64,000 nt of DNA from Streptomyces sp. CB02980 (GCF_014451325.2 NZ_JACSCH020000004.1:216392-280391), one strand, 5' to 3'. Positions 17,250 through 26,082 are shown, numbered from the stretch's first letter. Notes: generated by a model not told the origin, from the letters alone. Made by a program: numbers and translations.

Positions 17250-17855
17250 GTGTTCGACGTCGCCGTCTTCGGCTCGCTGTTCCTGACCCTCTTCGTGATC
17301 ATGGATCCCCCCGGGATCACCCCGATCTTCCTCGCCCTCACCTCCGGCCGCGCCGCCAAGGTGCAGCGCCGGATGGCCTGGCAGGCCGTCGCCGTGGCCT
17401 TCGGCGTCATCACCGTCTTCGGTCTGCTCGGCCAGCAGATCCTGGACTACCTGCACGTCTCCGTCCCCGCGCTGATGATCGCGGGCGGTCTCCTGCTGCT
17501 GCTCATCGCGCTCGACCTGCTCACCGGCAAGACCGACGAGCCCCAGCAGACCAAGGACGTCAACGTCGCCCTGGTGCCGCTCGGCATGCCGCTGCTCGCC
17601 GGCCCCGGCGCGATCGTCTCGGTCATCCTGGCCGTCCAGAACGCCGACGGCGCGGCCGCGCAGGTCTCCGTCTGGGCCGCCATCGTCGCCATGCACGTCG
17701 TGCTCTGGCTGACCATGCGGTACTCGCTGCTGATCATCCGGGTCATCAAGGACGGCGGCGTCGTCCTGGTCACCCGGCTCGCCGGCATGATGCTCTCCGC
17801 CATCGCGGTGCAGCAGATCATCAACGGCATCACACAGGTGATCCAGAACGCCTGA
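17250..17855 (+). CDS. MarC-family integral membrane protein
   Basis: A 201-residue protein with six predicted membrane helices. It begins FDVAVFGSLFLTLFVIMDPP, the MarC/UPF0056 signature with MDPPG in the first helix, and contains VALVPLGMPLLAGPGAI, the second family signature, after a hydrophilic loop (GKTDEPQQTKD). Despite the name, the family has no established role in antibiotic resistance. GTG at 17250 is chosen because the family starts at the first helix; the reading frame upstream is open but not protein-like. Confidence 0.88.
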   Translation: MFDVAVFGSLFLTLFVIMDPPGITPIFLALTSGRAAKVQRRMAWQAVAVAFGVITVFGLLGQQILDYLHVSVPALMIAGGLLLLLIALDLLTGKTDEPQQTKDVNVALVPLGMPLLAGPGAIVSVILAVQNADGAAAQVSVWAAIVAMHVVLWLTMRYSLLIIRVIKDGGVVLVTRLAGMMLSAIAVQQIINGITQVIQNA

Positions 17856-17902
17856 CGCGCCGGGGAGTGCGCCCACCGGGGCGCCGGACCCCGGACACCA
17901 CT

Positions 17903-17948
17903 GCGCCCCCGTACGGATTCCGCTCTTGCGAAGTCCGTGCGGGGGCGC
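17903..17948. terminator. Bidirectional terminator between marC-like gene and a small minus-strand gene
   Basis: Fifteen-nt arms (17903-17917 and 17934-17948) pair with a single wobble around a 16-nt loop, between two convergent genes. Confidence 0.75.
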
Positions 17949-17972
17949 GGTGCGTGGTGTGGACCGGGCCTG

Positions 17973-18125
17973 CTATGAGGCCGAGGTCTCGGCGGGGCGG
18001 ATCCAGATGCGCTGGCCGATCGAGGCGGCCTGCTGCACGATCCGGTTGACGGAGGCGGCGTCCACGACGGTCCGGTCGACGGGCGTGCCGTCGATGTCGT
18101 CGAGTCGCAGGATTTCGAAGCGCAC
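17973..18125 (-). CDS. Small conserved hypothetical protein (50 residues)
   Basis: A 50-residue protein starting RFEILRLDDIDGTPVDRTVV after a GTG at 18123-18125, with GGGAGAAG as Shine-Dalgarno. It has a beta-strand, a helix (VDAASVNRIVQQAASIGQR) and a final strand (IWIRPAE), a compact beta-alpha-beta plan. It is divergent from the NYN nuclease gene, with a palindrome between them. The same small protein is familiar from other Streptomyces genomes, but I know of no function. Confidence 0.75.
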   Translation of the reverse strand: MRFEILRLDDIDGTPVDRTVVDAASVNRIVQQAASIGQRIWIRPAETSAS

Positions 18126-18207
18126 AGGCTTCTCCCTTCGTCTGAGTTGATCCTCCTGATGGAGAACTGCGTTACGTATGGATCCAACGACATGCATCCT
18201 GCAAACA

Positions 18208-18224
18208 TTCCTTACGCTAAGGAA
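18208..18224. promoter_or_regulatory. 17-bp operator-like palindrome between two divergent genes
   Basis: TTCCTTA-CGC-TAAGGAA is a perfect inverted repeat with 7-nt arms. It lies in an AT-rich stretch (18150-18235) between the 50-residue gene and the NYN gene, about 77 nt from the NYN start and 83 nt from the small gene. Confidence 0.55.
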
Positions 18225-18300
18225 AATTTTCGGATGCCTAACTACTGGCGGGTAGGAGGGTGTGGCGGCCAGGCCCCGAGCGGCGGACAATGAGCCCCGT

Positions 18301-19230
18301 ATGAACGACGCAGACACCACTCAGGTGACCGAGACCGACGCCCGCCTGCGCGCACTCGACGTGCGCCTGGAGCGCACCAATGAGCTCCTCCAGCGGATGC
18401 TGGCCGAGGTCGCCAAGACCCCCTCCACCCACGCCATCTTCGTCGACGCGGGTTACGTCCATGCTGCGGCCGGGTTGCTGGTGACGGGAACCGAGGACCG
18501 GCGCTCCTTCGACCTCGACGCCGAAGGCCTCATCGAGGCCTTCATCGACAAGGCCCGCACGATCTTCGCCGACAGCAGACTGCTCCGCGTCTACTGGTAC
18601 GACGGGGCCAGACGCCGTATCCACACCCCCGAGCAGCAGGCCATCGCCGAGCTGCCCGACGTCAAGGTGCGCCTCGGCAACCTCAACGCCAACAACCAGC
18701 AGAAGGGCGTCGACTCCCTGATCCGCACCGATCTGGAGTCCCTCGCCCGCCACCGCGCCATCAGCGACGCCGCCCTCGTCGGCGGCGACGAGGACCTCGT
18801 GTCGGCCGTCGAGGCCGCCCAGGGCTACGGCGCCCGCGTCCACCTCTGGGGCATCGAGGCGGCCGAGGGCCGCAACCAGGCCGAGGCGCTCCTCTGGGAG
18901 GTCGACAGCCAGCGCACCTTCGAGCTCGACTTCTGCCGCCCGTACGTCACCCGCCGCCCCGTCACCACGTACGAGAACGAGGGCGAGCCGCCGCCGTCCC
19001 GCGAGGAGGTGCGGTTCGTCGGCGCCCAGATCGCGGCGACCTGGCTCGGCGAACGCGGCCGGGACCGGCTCGCCGAACTCCTGCCGGGCGCGCCCTATCT
19101 GCCCGGGTCCGTCGACCAGGACCTGCTCGTCGAGGCGGAGCGCCTCCTCAGCCGGTCCCTGCGCGGCCACGCCGCACTCCGGCGCGCCCTGCGGGACGGC
19201 TTCTGGCAGCACCTCAAGGGGCAGTTCTGA
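18301..19230 (+). CDS. NYN-domain (PIN-like) protein, putative RNase
   Basis: A 309-residue protein with an N-terminal coiled helix (RLRALDVRLERTNELLQRML) and a NYN domain. The domain shows IFVDAGYVHAAAG (first acidic residue, about 45-57), LRVYWYDGARRR, KGVDSLIRTDLESLARH (the K-G-x-D motif) and ALVGGDEDLVSAVEAA (the GDxD motif). These acidic residues bind metal in PIN-like RNases. The C-terminal domain (about 220-309) is helical. RNA processing or decay is the likely role. ATG at 18301 is chosen because upstream residues are not conserved-looking. Confidence 0.85.
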   Translation: MNDADTTQVTETDARLRALDVRLERTNELLQRMLAEVAKTPSTHAIFVDAGYVHAAAGLLVTGTEDRRSFDLDAEGLIEAFIDKARTIFADSRLLRVYWYDGARRRIHTPEQQAIAELPDVKVRLGNLNANNQQKGVDSLIRTDLESLARHRAISDAALVGGDEDLVSAVEAAQGYGARVHLWGIEAAEGRNQAEALLWEVDSQRTFELDFCRPYVTRRPVTTYENEGEPPPSREEVRFVGAQIAATWLGERGRDRLAELLPGAPYLPGSVDQDLLVEAERLLSRSLRGHAALRRALRDGFWQHLKGQF

Positions 19231-19251
19231 CGGCTGCCCGCGGGGCCGGGG

Positions 19252-20142
19252 TCAGCGGGCGGTGCTGCCGACTCCGGTGGGGGCCGCCGTCCGCTCCCAG
19301 AAGCCGGTGAGGCGGTCCGTCAGCTCCTGCGGGTGCGACACATTGGGGGAGTGGCCGGCACCCGCCACCACCGTGTGGTGCGCGCCCGTGCGCGCGGCCG
19401 CCGCCGCGAGCGTGGCCGTGGGCCAGACCATCTCGTCCGCCCCGTACGCGATGTGCAGCGGCATCCGCAGCGCGGCGAGGTCCGCCGTACCGTCCTGACG
19501 GCTGAGCAGCAGCCGCCCCGCACCCGCCAGTTGCGCGATCCGGGTCCGCATCCAGCGCCGCCGCAGGAAGCCCGCGAGCTGCGGCGCGTCGTCCGTGTCC
19601 GGCTCCTCGCCCCGGCTGTCGAGCCAGCACATCGCCTGCCACACCCGCTCCTTCGGCAGGAACGCGAGGGAGACGCGCAGCACGCGCACCCGGACTCGCT
19701 GTGGCCTGGCCACCCGGCCGGGGCCCGAGGAGAGCAGGGTGAGGGAGCGGAAGGCGGCCGGGGCGAGCGCGGCGGCCGCGCGGGCCACCAGGCCGCCGAA
19801 CGAGTGGCCGAGCAGATGGACCGGGCCGTCGCCGAGCGCCGAGGCCTGTGCCACCGCGTCGAGCGCGAGCGCCCTGCGACGGTAGCCGGCCCGGCCGCGG
19901 GGGCCCGGGGACTGGTACTGACCGCGCCCGTCCACCGCCACGGCCCGGTATCCGGCCTCGCTCAGCGGGCCCAGCAGGGCCAGGAAGTCCTCCTTGCTGC
20001 CGGTGTACCCCGGCAGCAGCAGCACCGTCCCGCGCCGCTCGCCCCGGGGCTCCGTGTCGAGCACGGCGAAGTCGCCCCGCGCGGTCACGAGGTGGTGGGC
20101 ACGGGTGCCGGGCGGCAGGACGAGGGACCGGGGCTTGCTCAT
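19252..20142 (-). CDS. Alpha/beta-fold hydrolase
   Basis: A 296-residue hydrolase. LLLPGYTGSKEDFLALL is the oxyanion-hole region, VHLLGHSFGGLVARAAAAL holds the nucleophile elbow GHSFGG, YGADEMVWP gives the acidic residue, and VAGAGHSPNVSHP the catalytic His. No signal peptide or cap motif narrows the substrate; esterase or lactonase activity is typical. The ATG is at 20140-20142. It is downstream of the helicase gene on the same strand, but a strong terminator separates them. Confidence 0.85.
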   Translation of the reverse strand: MSKPRSLVLPPGTRAHHLVTARGDFAVLDTEPRGERRGTVLLLPGYTGSKEDFLALLGPLSEAGYRAVAVDGRGQYQSPGPRGRAGYRRRALALDAVAQASALGDGPVHLLGHSFGGLVARAAAALAPAAFRSLTLLSSGPGRVARPQRVRVRVLRVSLAFLPKERVWQAMCWLDSRGEEPDTDDAPQLAGFLRRRWMRTRIAQLAGAGRLLLSRQDGTADLAALRMPLHIAYGADEMVWPTATLAAAAARTGAHHTVVAGAGHSPNVSHPQELTDRLTGFWERTAAPTGVGSTAR

Positions 20143-20225
20143 ATCTGGACTGTAACCGCGCGCACCGGGGACGGCCCGAGGCCCCTGCCCGTACGGCGAC
20201 CGCTGACGACCGCTTCCGGTCACAC

Positions 20226-20265
20226 GACCGCGGCCCGGCCCCTGGGGAGGGGCCGGGCCGCGGTC
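20226..20265 (-). terminator. Terminator of the DEAD-box helicase gene
   Basis: A perfect 17-bp GC-rich stem (20226-20242 with 20249-20265) with a 6-nt loop lies just past the helicase stop. Confidence 0.8.
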
Positions 20266-20281
20266 ACGAGGGCGGGCGGGA

Positions 20282-23020
20282 TCAGCTCTCGGGCTGAGCG
20301 GCCGCCGCCTTCTTGGTGGTGCGACGGCGCGGGGCCTTCGGGGCCTCGGCGGCCTCGGCGGTCTCGGCGACCGGCTCCGCGGCGGCCTTCTTCGTCGTAC
20401 GGCGACGGGCCGGCGTCTTCGGCTCCGAGGCGTCGGGCGCCTCGGCGACGACGGCCTTCTTGGCCGCGCGACGACGGGGAGCCTTCGGGGCCTCCTCGGC
20501 GGCCGGAGCCTCGACGAGGGCGGCGGTCTCGGCGACCGGCTCCGCCACGGCCTTCTTGGCCGTACGGCGACGGGGAGCCTTCTTCGGCTCCTCGACCGGG
20601 GCCTCGACGACCGTGGTCTCGGCGACGGCGGCCGGAGCGGCCTCGACGACCGGGGCCTCGACGACGACGACCGGGGCCTCGACGACCGGGGTCGTGACGA
20701 TCACGGTCGCGGCCTCGGTGGACGTGGCCGGCGAACCGGCGGCCTTGCGGACCACCCGGCGACGCGCGGGCTTCTTCGGCTCCTCCTCGACGACCGGCGC
20801 GGGCGCCGGCTCGACGACGGGCTCGACGACCGGGGTGGAGGTCACCGGCGAACCGGCGGCCTTCCGCACCACACGGCGACGACGCGGCGCGGGAACCTCG
20901 GCCGTGACCGCCGCGGCGGCCTCGACCACGGGCGCGACAGCGGCCGTGACCGGCTCGGCCACCACCGGAGCTGCGGCGACGGTCTCGGCGACCGGCTCCG
21001 TGACGGCCTTCTTGGCGGTACGGCGACGGGGGGCCTTCTTCGGCTCCTCGGCGACCGGGGCCTCGACGACCGGCGCCACGGCGACGGGCGCCTCGACGGC
21101 CGGCGCGGCCTTCGCGGCGCGCAGGGCGGCCGCGGCCGTCTCGACCGTCTGGAACGACACGGTGTCCTCGACCGGGCGGGCCACCCGGGGACGACGACGG
21201 CGCGGGGCCGGTGCCGACTCCTGGGCCACCGGGGCCGGGGCGGCGGGCGCGCTGCGCACGGCCTCCGGACGGGCGGCGGTACGGCTGCGGCGGCGCGGGG
21301 TCTTCGGCTCGGCGGCCGGGGCCTCGACCACGGCGGCCTCGACGACGGGAGCCTCGGTCACGGGCGCCGGAGCGGCGTCCTCGACCACGGTCCGGGCTGC
21401 CGGAGCCTTCCGCTCGGCCTGGGCGATCGCCGCAGGCGCGGCCTGGGCGACCGGAGCCGTCTGCGCGACCTGGGTCACCGGCGCGGAGCCCGGGGCGCCG
21501 ACGCGGGTGCGACGGCGGCGGCGCGGGGTGCGCGGGCCGGACTCGGCCATCGCCTCGTCCGCCACCGGCGCGGTCTCCACGGCCGGGGCCGCGGACACCG
21601 CCGGCGCCATGGCGTCGAGCTCGCCGCCACGGGTGCGCCGGCGCTGACGCGGGGTCCGCGTCCGCTCGGGGCGCTCCTCGGTCCGCTCGGTCCGCTCGGC
21701 CCGGTCGTTCTTCGGGCCGCGCGCACGGCGTCCGCCGGGCTCGCCCAGGTCCTCGAGCTCCTCCGCGCCCAGACCCGCACGGGTCCGCTCGGCGCGGGGC
21801 AGGATGCCCTTGGTGCCCGCCGGGATGTCCAGCTCCTCGAAGAGGTGCGGAGACGAGGAGTACGTCTCGACCGGGTCGTTGAAGTCCAGCCCGAGCGCCT
21901 TGTTGATGAGCTGCCAGCGCGGGATGTCGTCCCAGTCGACCAGGGTGACGGCCGTGCCCTTGTTGCCCGCGCGGCCGGTGCGGCCCACGCGGTGGAGGAA
22001 CGTCTTCTCGTCCTCGGGCGACTGGTAGTTGATGACGTGGGTGACGCCCTCGACGTCGATGCCGCGCGCGGCGACGTCGGTGCAGACGAGCACGTCGACC
22101 TTGCCGTTGCGGAAGGCGCGCAGCGCCTGCTCGCGGGCGCCCTGGCCGAGGTCGCCGTGGACCGCGCCGGAGGCGAAGCCGCGACGCTCCAGCTGCTCGG
22201 CGATGTCGGCCGCCGTGCGCTTGGTGCGGCAGAAGATCATCGCGAGCCCGCGGCCGTTGGCCTGCAGGATGCGGGAGACCATCTCCGGCTTGTCCATGTT
22301 GTGCGCACGGTAGACGTGCTGCTTGATGTTGGCGACGGTCACGCCCTCGCCGTCGGGCGAGGTGGCGCGGATGTGCGTCGGCTGCGACATGTAGCGGCGG
22401 GCCAGGCCGATGACCGCGCCCGGCATGGTCGCCGAGAACAGCATCGTCTGACGCTTCGGCGGAAGCATGTTCATGATCTTCTCGACGTCGGGCAGGAAGC
22501 CCAGGTCGAGCATCTCGTCGGCCTCGTCCAGGACGAGGACCTTGACGTGGGACAGGTCGAGCTTGCGCTGGCCCGCCAGGTCGAGCAGACGGCCGGGGGT
22601 GCCGACGACGACGTCGACGCCCTTCTTCAGCGCCTCGACCTGGGGCTCGTACGCCCGGCCGCCGTAGATGGCGAGCACACGGACGTTCCGCACCTTGCCG
22701 GCGGTCAGGAGGTCGTTGGTGACCTGCTGGCACAGCTCGCGGGTGGGGACGACGACGAGCGCCTGCGGGGCGTCGGTGAGCTGCTCGGGCTTGGCCCGGC
22801 CGGCCTCGACGTCCATGGGGACGGTGACGCGCTCCAGGATCGGCAGACCGAAACCGAGGGTCTTGCCCGTGCCGGTCTTGGCCTGGCCGATGACGTCGGT
22901 GCCGGTGAGGGCGACCGGGAGGGTCATCTCCTGGATGGGGAAGGGGGTGACGATGCCGACGGCCTCAAGGGCTTCGGCCGTCTCGGGAAGGATTCCGAGT
23001 TCTCGGAAAGTCGTAGTCAG
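20282..23020 (-). CDS. DEAD-box RNA helicase with long repetitive C-terminal tail
   Basis: A 912-residue protein. The first ~400 residues form a complete helicase core: Q motif (PFPIQEMTLP), AKTGTGKT, PTRELC, VGTPGR, DEADEML, SAT, and HRVGRTGRAG. The remaining half is Ala/Val/Pro-rich with about seven RRR-x(2,3)-[KR]KA basic modules (for example PRRRTAKKAV) spaced by acidic linkers. Such tails usually bind RNA. The start appears to be CTG at 23018-23020 (LTTTFRELGILPE), with AGAGG upstream; the only in-frame ATG is 210 nt further up. Likely roles are ribosome assembly and RNA decay in cold or stress. Confidence 0.87.
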   Translation of the reverse strand: MTTTFRELGILPETAEALEAVGIVTPFPIQEMTLPVALTGTDVIGQAKTGTGKTLGFGLPILERVTVPMDVEAGRAKPEQLTDAPQALVVVPTRELCQQVTNDLLTAGKVRNVRVLAIYGGRAYEPQVEALKKGVDVVVGTPGRLLDLAGQRKLDLSHVKVLVLDEADEMLDLGFLPDVEKIMNMLPPKRQTMLFSATMPGAVIGLARRYMSQPTHIRATSPDGEGVTVANIKQHVYRAHNMDKPEMVSRILQANGRGLAMIFCRTKRTAADIAEQLERRGFASGAVHGDLGQGAREQALRAFRNGKVDVLVCTDVAARGIDVEGVTHVINYQSPEDEKTFLHRVGRTGRAGNKGTAVTLVDWDDIPRWQLINKALGLDFNDPVETYSSSPHLFEELDIPAGTKGILPRAERTRAGLGAEELEDLGEPGGRRARGPKNDRAERTERTEERPERTRTPRQRRRTRGGELDAMAPAVSAAPAVETAPVADEAMAESGPRTPRRRRRTRVGAPGSAPVTQVAQTAPVAQAAPAAIAQAERKAPAARTVVEDAAPAPVTEAPVVEAAVVEAPAAEPKTPRRRSRTAARPEAVRSAPAAPAPVAQESAPAPRRRRPRVARPVEDTVSFQTVETAAAALRAAKAAPAVEAPVAVAPVVEAPVAEEPKKAPRRRTAKKAVTEPVAETVAAAPVVAEPVTAAVAPVVEAAAAVTAEVPAPRRRRVVRKAAGSPVTSTPVVEPVVEPAPAPVVEEEPKKPARRRVVRKAAGSPATSTEAATVIVTTPVVEAPVVVVEAPVVEAAPAAVAETTVVEAPVEEPKKAPRRRTAKKAVAEPVAETAALVEAPAAEEAPKAPRRRAAKKAVVAEAPDASEPKTPARRRTTKKAAAEPVAETAEAAEAPKAPRRRTTKKAAAAQPES

Positions 23021-23410
23021 GGTGCTGCCTCTTCTGTGGACGCGGTGCGAGGCGAACGAAGGGGGTCGTACCGTGCCGGGAACTGCCGACGCGATCGGAA
23101 AGACCGCTGCCGGGTGGCACGGGACCACTGCCGTCGCTCGAGCGTCGTACCGCTGAGGTGACCCTTCCGCGGGTCCGCCGGAAGGGCTGTCGGGCCGGAG
23201 CCGATCGGGCCACCGACCGGGCATCCTCATTCATGAGTCGGCCCACCGGATACGTCCGAACGTGCGAAAGCATGTCCGCATACTCAGCAGGCGCCTTATC
23301 ACTGTACCCCGGAATCGCGCATGTGTGTTGGGAGAAATGGTGATGAGGGCACGGTCACACTGACTGACCAGCGCCTTCCCCCAGTGCCCGAGCGGGCTAT
23401 TGTGCGCTCC
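23021..23410. other. Divergent intergenic region of 390 nt
   Basis: Lies between the helicase and ferritin-like genes. It contains a perfect 8-bp hairpin (23162-23169 with 23179-23186) inside the presumed helicase leader. A TATTGT box at 23398-23403 lies 7 nt before the ferritin-like start. A long untranslated leader of the helicase is implied, but no promoter for it is convincing. Confidence 0.45.
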
Positions 23411-24133
23411 ATGGAGACGCCTGACAACGCCACACCCACCGGGATCGCAGCCAAGGACTGGGCGACGGCTTCCGTCGAGCCGCAGTACCGCGCCGCCGTG
23501 ATCGACCTCCTCGGCGCCCTCGCCTACGGAGAGCTCGCGGCCTTCGAACGGCTCGCCGAGGACGCCAAGCTCGCGCCGACCCTCGCGGACAAGGCGGAGC
23601 TGGCGAAGATGGCCTCCGCCGAGTTCCACCACTTCGAGCGGCTGCGCGACCGCCTCGCCGCCGTCGACGCCGAGCCGACCGCGGCCATGGAGCCCTTCGC
23701 CAAGGCGCTCGACGACTTCCACCGCCAGACCGCGCCGTCGGACTGGCTGGAGGGCCTGGTCAAGGCGTACGTCGGCGACTCGATCGCCAGTGACTTCTAC
23801 CGGGAGGTCGCGGCCCGCCTCGACTCCGACACGCGGGGACTCGTCGTCTCCGTGCTCGACGACACCGGCCACGGCAACTTCGCCGTCGAGAAGGTCCGCG
23901 CCGCGATCGACGCAGACCCGCGCGTCGGCGGACGGCTCGCGCTCTGGGCGCGCCGTCTGATGGGCGAGGCGCTCTCGCAGGCGCAGCGCGTGGTCGCCGA
24001 GCGCGACGCGCTGTCGACCATGCTGGTCGGCGGTGTCGCGGACGGCTTCGACCTCGCGGAGGTCGGCCGGATGTTCTCCCGGATCACCGAGGCCCACACC
24101 AAGCGCATGGCCGCGCTCGGTCTCGCCGCCTGA
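23411..24133 (+). CDS. Ferritin-like fold protein (MiaE-like)
   Basis: A 240-residue four-helix protein. GALAYGELAAFERLAEDA and MASAEFHHFERLRDRLAA carry the E and ExxH pattern of ferritin-like di-iron proteins, and SDFYREVAARLDSDTRGLV continues the bundle. The family includes the tRNA hydroxylase MiaE, but assignment to that activity is uncertain. The start ATG lies 7 nt after a TATTGT -10 box and lacks a Shine-Dalgarno, which indicates a leaderless transcript. Monocistronic. Confidence 0.8.
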   Translation: METPDNATPTGIAAKDWATASVEPQYRAAVIDLLGALAYGELAAFERLAEDAKLAPTLADKAELAKMASAEFHHFERLRDRLAAVDAEPTAAMEPFAKALDDFHRQTAPSDWLEGLVKAYVGDSIASDFYREVAARLDSDTRGLVVSVLDDTGHGNFAVEKVRAAIDADPRVGGRLALWARRLMGEALSQAQRVVAERDALSTMLVGGVADGFDLAEVGRMFSRITEAHTKRMAALGLAA

Positions 24134-24219
24134 GCATCACCCGTACGAAGACGCTCCCGTGCGGGGAGTTCCCGTACGAAGGCGGTCCCGTCGTACGGGA
24201 AGGGGACGCGCGGCGCTGT

Positions 24220-24489
24220 TCACGCCGCCGCTGATCGTCGCAGCCTGCGCGAGGCCGGCCGGATCAGCAGCGAGAGCAGCACCGCCGCCACCGCCACCGC
24301 ACCGACCAGGGTGGCGAGGAAGTGACCGGGACCGAGGGCCCCGTGGGTGACGAGCGCGCCGAAGACGCCGCCCAGCGCGCCGGTGGCGAGGACGATCACC
24401 CGGACGGGGAGGCGGTCGGGCAGCCGGTGCGCGGCGGCCCAGGCCAGGGCGAAACCGAGCAGGGCGGAGCCGAGGGCTTCCAGGAACAC
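24220..24489 (-). CDS. Small hypothetical membrane protein
   Basis: An 89-residue protein with three predicted membrane segments: EALGSALLGFALAWAAAH, VIVLATGALGGVFGALVTHG and HFLATLVGAVAVAAVLLSLL. It ends in a basic, Arg-rich tail. The glycine-rich pattern resembles small GlsB/YeaQ-like or DUF4235-type membrane proteins, without a diagnostic motif. The ATG is at 24487-24489 with AGGTGATC upstream. No neighbour suggests a role. Confidence 0.65.
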   Translation of the reverse strand: MFLEALGSALLGFALAWAAAHRLPDRLPVRVIVLATGALGGVFGALVTHGALGPGHFLATLVGAVAVAAVLLSLLIRPASRRLRRSAAA

Positions 24490-24635
24490 GGCGGATCACC
24501 TCGCGAGGGGTGCGGGGCGGGTGGTGCGGTCGAACCCCTCCTACCCCAGGGCTCCGGAACGCAATCCTCCCGTACGCCCTGACGTGGCCATTCGGACATA
24601 CGAGGGCACGGCGGGACGACACGCGCCCGCATGGC

Positions 24636-24674
24636 GAAGGGCCCGGTGGACCGTGACGGTCCACCGGGCCCTTC
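24636..24674 (-). terminator. Terminator of the DUF3107 gene
   Basis: A perfect 17-bp stem (24636-24652 with 24658-24674) and a 5-nt loop lie 15 nt past the DUF3107 stop. Confidence 0.75.
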
Positions 24675-24689
24675 CCGCAGATCCTGGGC

Positions 24690-24917
24690 TCAGAGCGCGC
24701 CGAAACCCACGCGGCGCACGGCGGGCTCGCCGAGCTCCACGTACGCGATCTTCTCGGCCGGGATGAGGATCTTGCGGCCCTTCTCGTCCGAGAGGCTGAG
24801 CAGCTGCGCCTTGCCGGCCAGCGCGTCGGCCACGGCGCGCTCCACCTCCTCGGCGGACTGCCCGCTCTCCAGAACGATCTCCCGGGGTGCGTGCTGCACG
24901 CCGATCTTGACCTCCAC
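24690..24917 (-). CDS. DUF3107 domain-containing protein
   Basis: A 75-residue protein starting EVKIGVQHAPREIVLESGQS after a GTG at 24915-24917. It contains EEVERAVADAL and a second half, LLSLSDEKGRKILIPAEKIA with YVELGE. Length and sequence match DUF3107, a small actinobacterial family of unknown function that is often encoded near a TetR regulator and DEAD-box helicases, as here. The predicted fold is a beta-alpha-beta sheet, with no enzyme motif. Confidence 0.9.
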   Translation of the reverse strand: MEVKIGVQHAPREIVLESGQSAEEVERAVADALAGKAQLLSLSDEKGRKILIPAEKIAYVELGEPAVRRVGFGAL

Positions 24918-25043
24918 GGCTATGTCCCTCCGAACGGTCAGCGTTGCGCGAATACCGCGCCGTACGCTGCACACATTAGCCCGGTGAGGGGACGGGTACG
25001 GCTCAGTCGCGGCACGCCAGGAGCGAACAGCCCGCGGGAATGC

Positions 25044-25703
25044 TCAGTGACCCTCGGCGCTCAGCTGGCCGTCCACCGCGTGCAGCGGGAAGCCGGCGAT
25101 GCCGCGCCAGGCGAGCGAGGTCAGCAGTCCGACCGCCTTGTCGCGCGGGATGGCGGACCCGCTCGACAGCCAGTAGCGGGCGACGACCTGGGAGACGCCG
25201 CCCAGACCCACGGCGAGCAGCATCGACTCGTCCTTGGAGAGGCCGGTGTCCTCAGCGATGACGTCGGAGATCGCCTCGGCGCACTGCAGGCTCACCCGGT
25301 CCACGCGCTCGCGTACGGCGGGCTCGTTGGTCAGGTCGGACTCGAAGACGAGCCGGAAGGCGCCGCCCTCGTCCTCGACGTACGCGAAGTAGGCGTCCAT
25401 CGTGGCCGCGACGCGCAGCTTGTTGTCGGTGGTGGAGGCGAGGGCCGTGCGCACCGCCAGGAGGAGGGACTCGCAGTGCTGGTCGAGCAGGGCCAGGTAG
25501 AGCTCCAGCTTCCCGGGGAAGTGCTGGTAGAGCACCGGCTTGCTGACGCCGGCGCGCTCGGCGATGTCGTCCATCGCGGCCGAGTGGTACCCCTGGGCGA
25601 CGAAGACCTCCTGGGCGGCGCCGAGGAGCTGGTTCCGTCGGGCACGTCGCGGCAGGCGCGTGCCCCGAGGGCGTGCTGCCTCTGTCTGCTCGATGGCGCT
25701 CAC
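25044..25703 (-). CDS. TetR/AcrR family transcriptional regulator
   Basis: A 219-residue regulator. The N-terminal helix-turn-helix is clear: RRNQLLGAAQEVFVAQGYHS, AAMDDIAERAGVSKPVLYQH, then FPGKLELYLALL. The C-terminal ligand-binding half contains AYFAYVEDEGGAFRLVFESD and LLAVGLGGVSQVVARYWL. GTG at 25701-25703 follows GGGAGG; an upstream in-frame ATG at 25749 has no ribosome site. The target is unknown. The gene is separated from DUF3107 by 126 nt and may be autoregulated from the AT-rich region upstream (25704-25850). Confidence 0.88.
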   Translation of the reverse strand: MSAIEQTEAARPRGTRLPRRARRNQLLGAAQEVFVAQGYHSAAMDDIAERAGVSKPVLYQHFPGKLELYLALLDQHCESLLLAVRTALASTTDNKLRVAATMDAYFAYVEDEGGAFRLVFESDLTNEPAVRERVDRVSLQCAEAISDVIAEDTGLSKDESMLLAVGLGGVSQVVARYWLSSGSAIPRDKAVGLLTSLAWRGIAGFPLHAVDGQLSAEGH

Positions 25704-25866
25704 GCGGCCTCCCAAAAATCGATCCATGCACACTGTCGCGCGCGCCGCCATCGTACTTTTGGGTAACCCGGCTGTGCGCGGTGCGGACGCAGAATTTCAC
25801 GGACCGGACGTCCGGGTCGACAGTCGATTCAAAAGTAGACCGAACAAATCGGCGGTAGTCGTCCGA

Positions 25867-26082
25867 TCAGCGGTAGTCGTCCTCGTCCAGGGTGACGACC
25901 CGTGCCTGTTCGGACGAGTCCGCCTCGTTCGCCGAGTCGCGCTCGACATGGGTGAGCGGTTCGTCGTCGCGTTGCTGCAGTTCGGTGTGTTGCTCGGCAG
26001 CGTCGGCCTCCGGGATTTCCTGGTCCAGCACGACGTCCTCTTCCTCGGTGAATGTGTCCGGCTCGGTCGGATCGACAGTCAT
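25867..26082 (-). CDS. Small, strongly acidic hypothetical protein
   Basis: A 71-residue protein, about one third Asp and Glu (for example FTEEEDVVLDQEIPEADAAE). There is no Cys, no membrane segment and no recognisable domain; it is probably disordered. The ATG is at 26080-26082, with GGAAGGAAC upstream. It is divergent from the alpha/beta hydrolase gene. A direct repeat GCGGTAGTCGTCC straddles its stop codon (25853 and 25870). Confidence 0.6.
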   Translation of the reverse strand: MTVDPTEPDTFTEEEDVVLDQEIPEADAAEQHTELQQRDDEPLTHVERDSANEADSSEQARVVTLDEDDYR

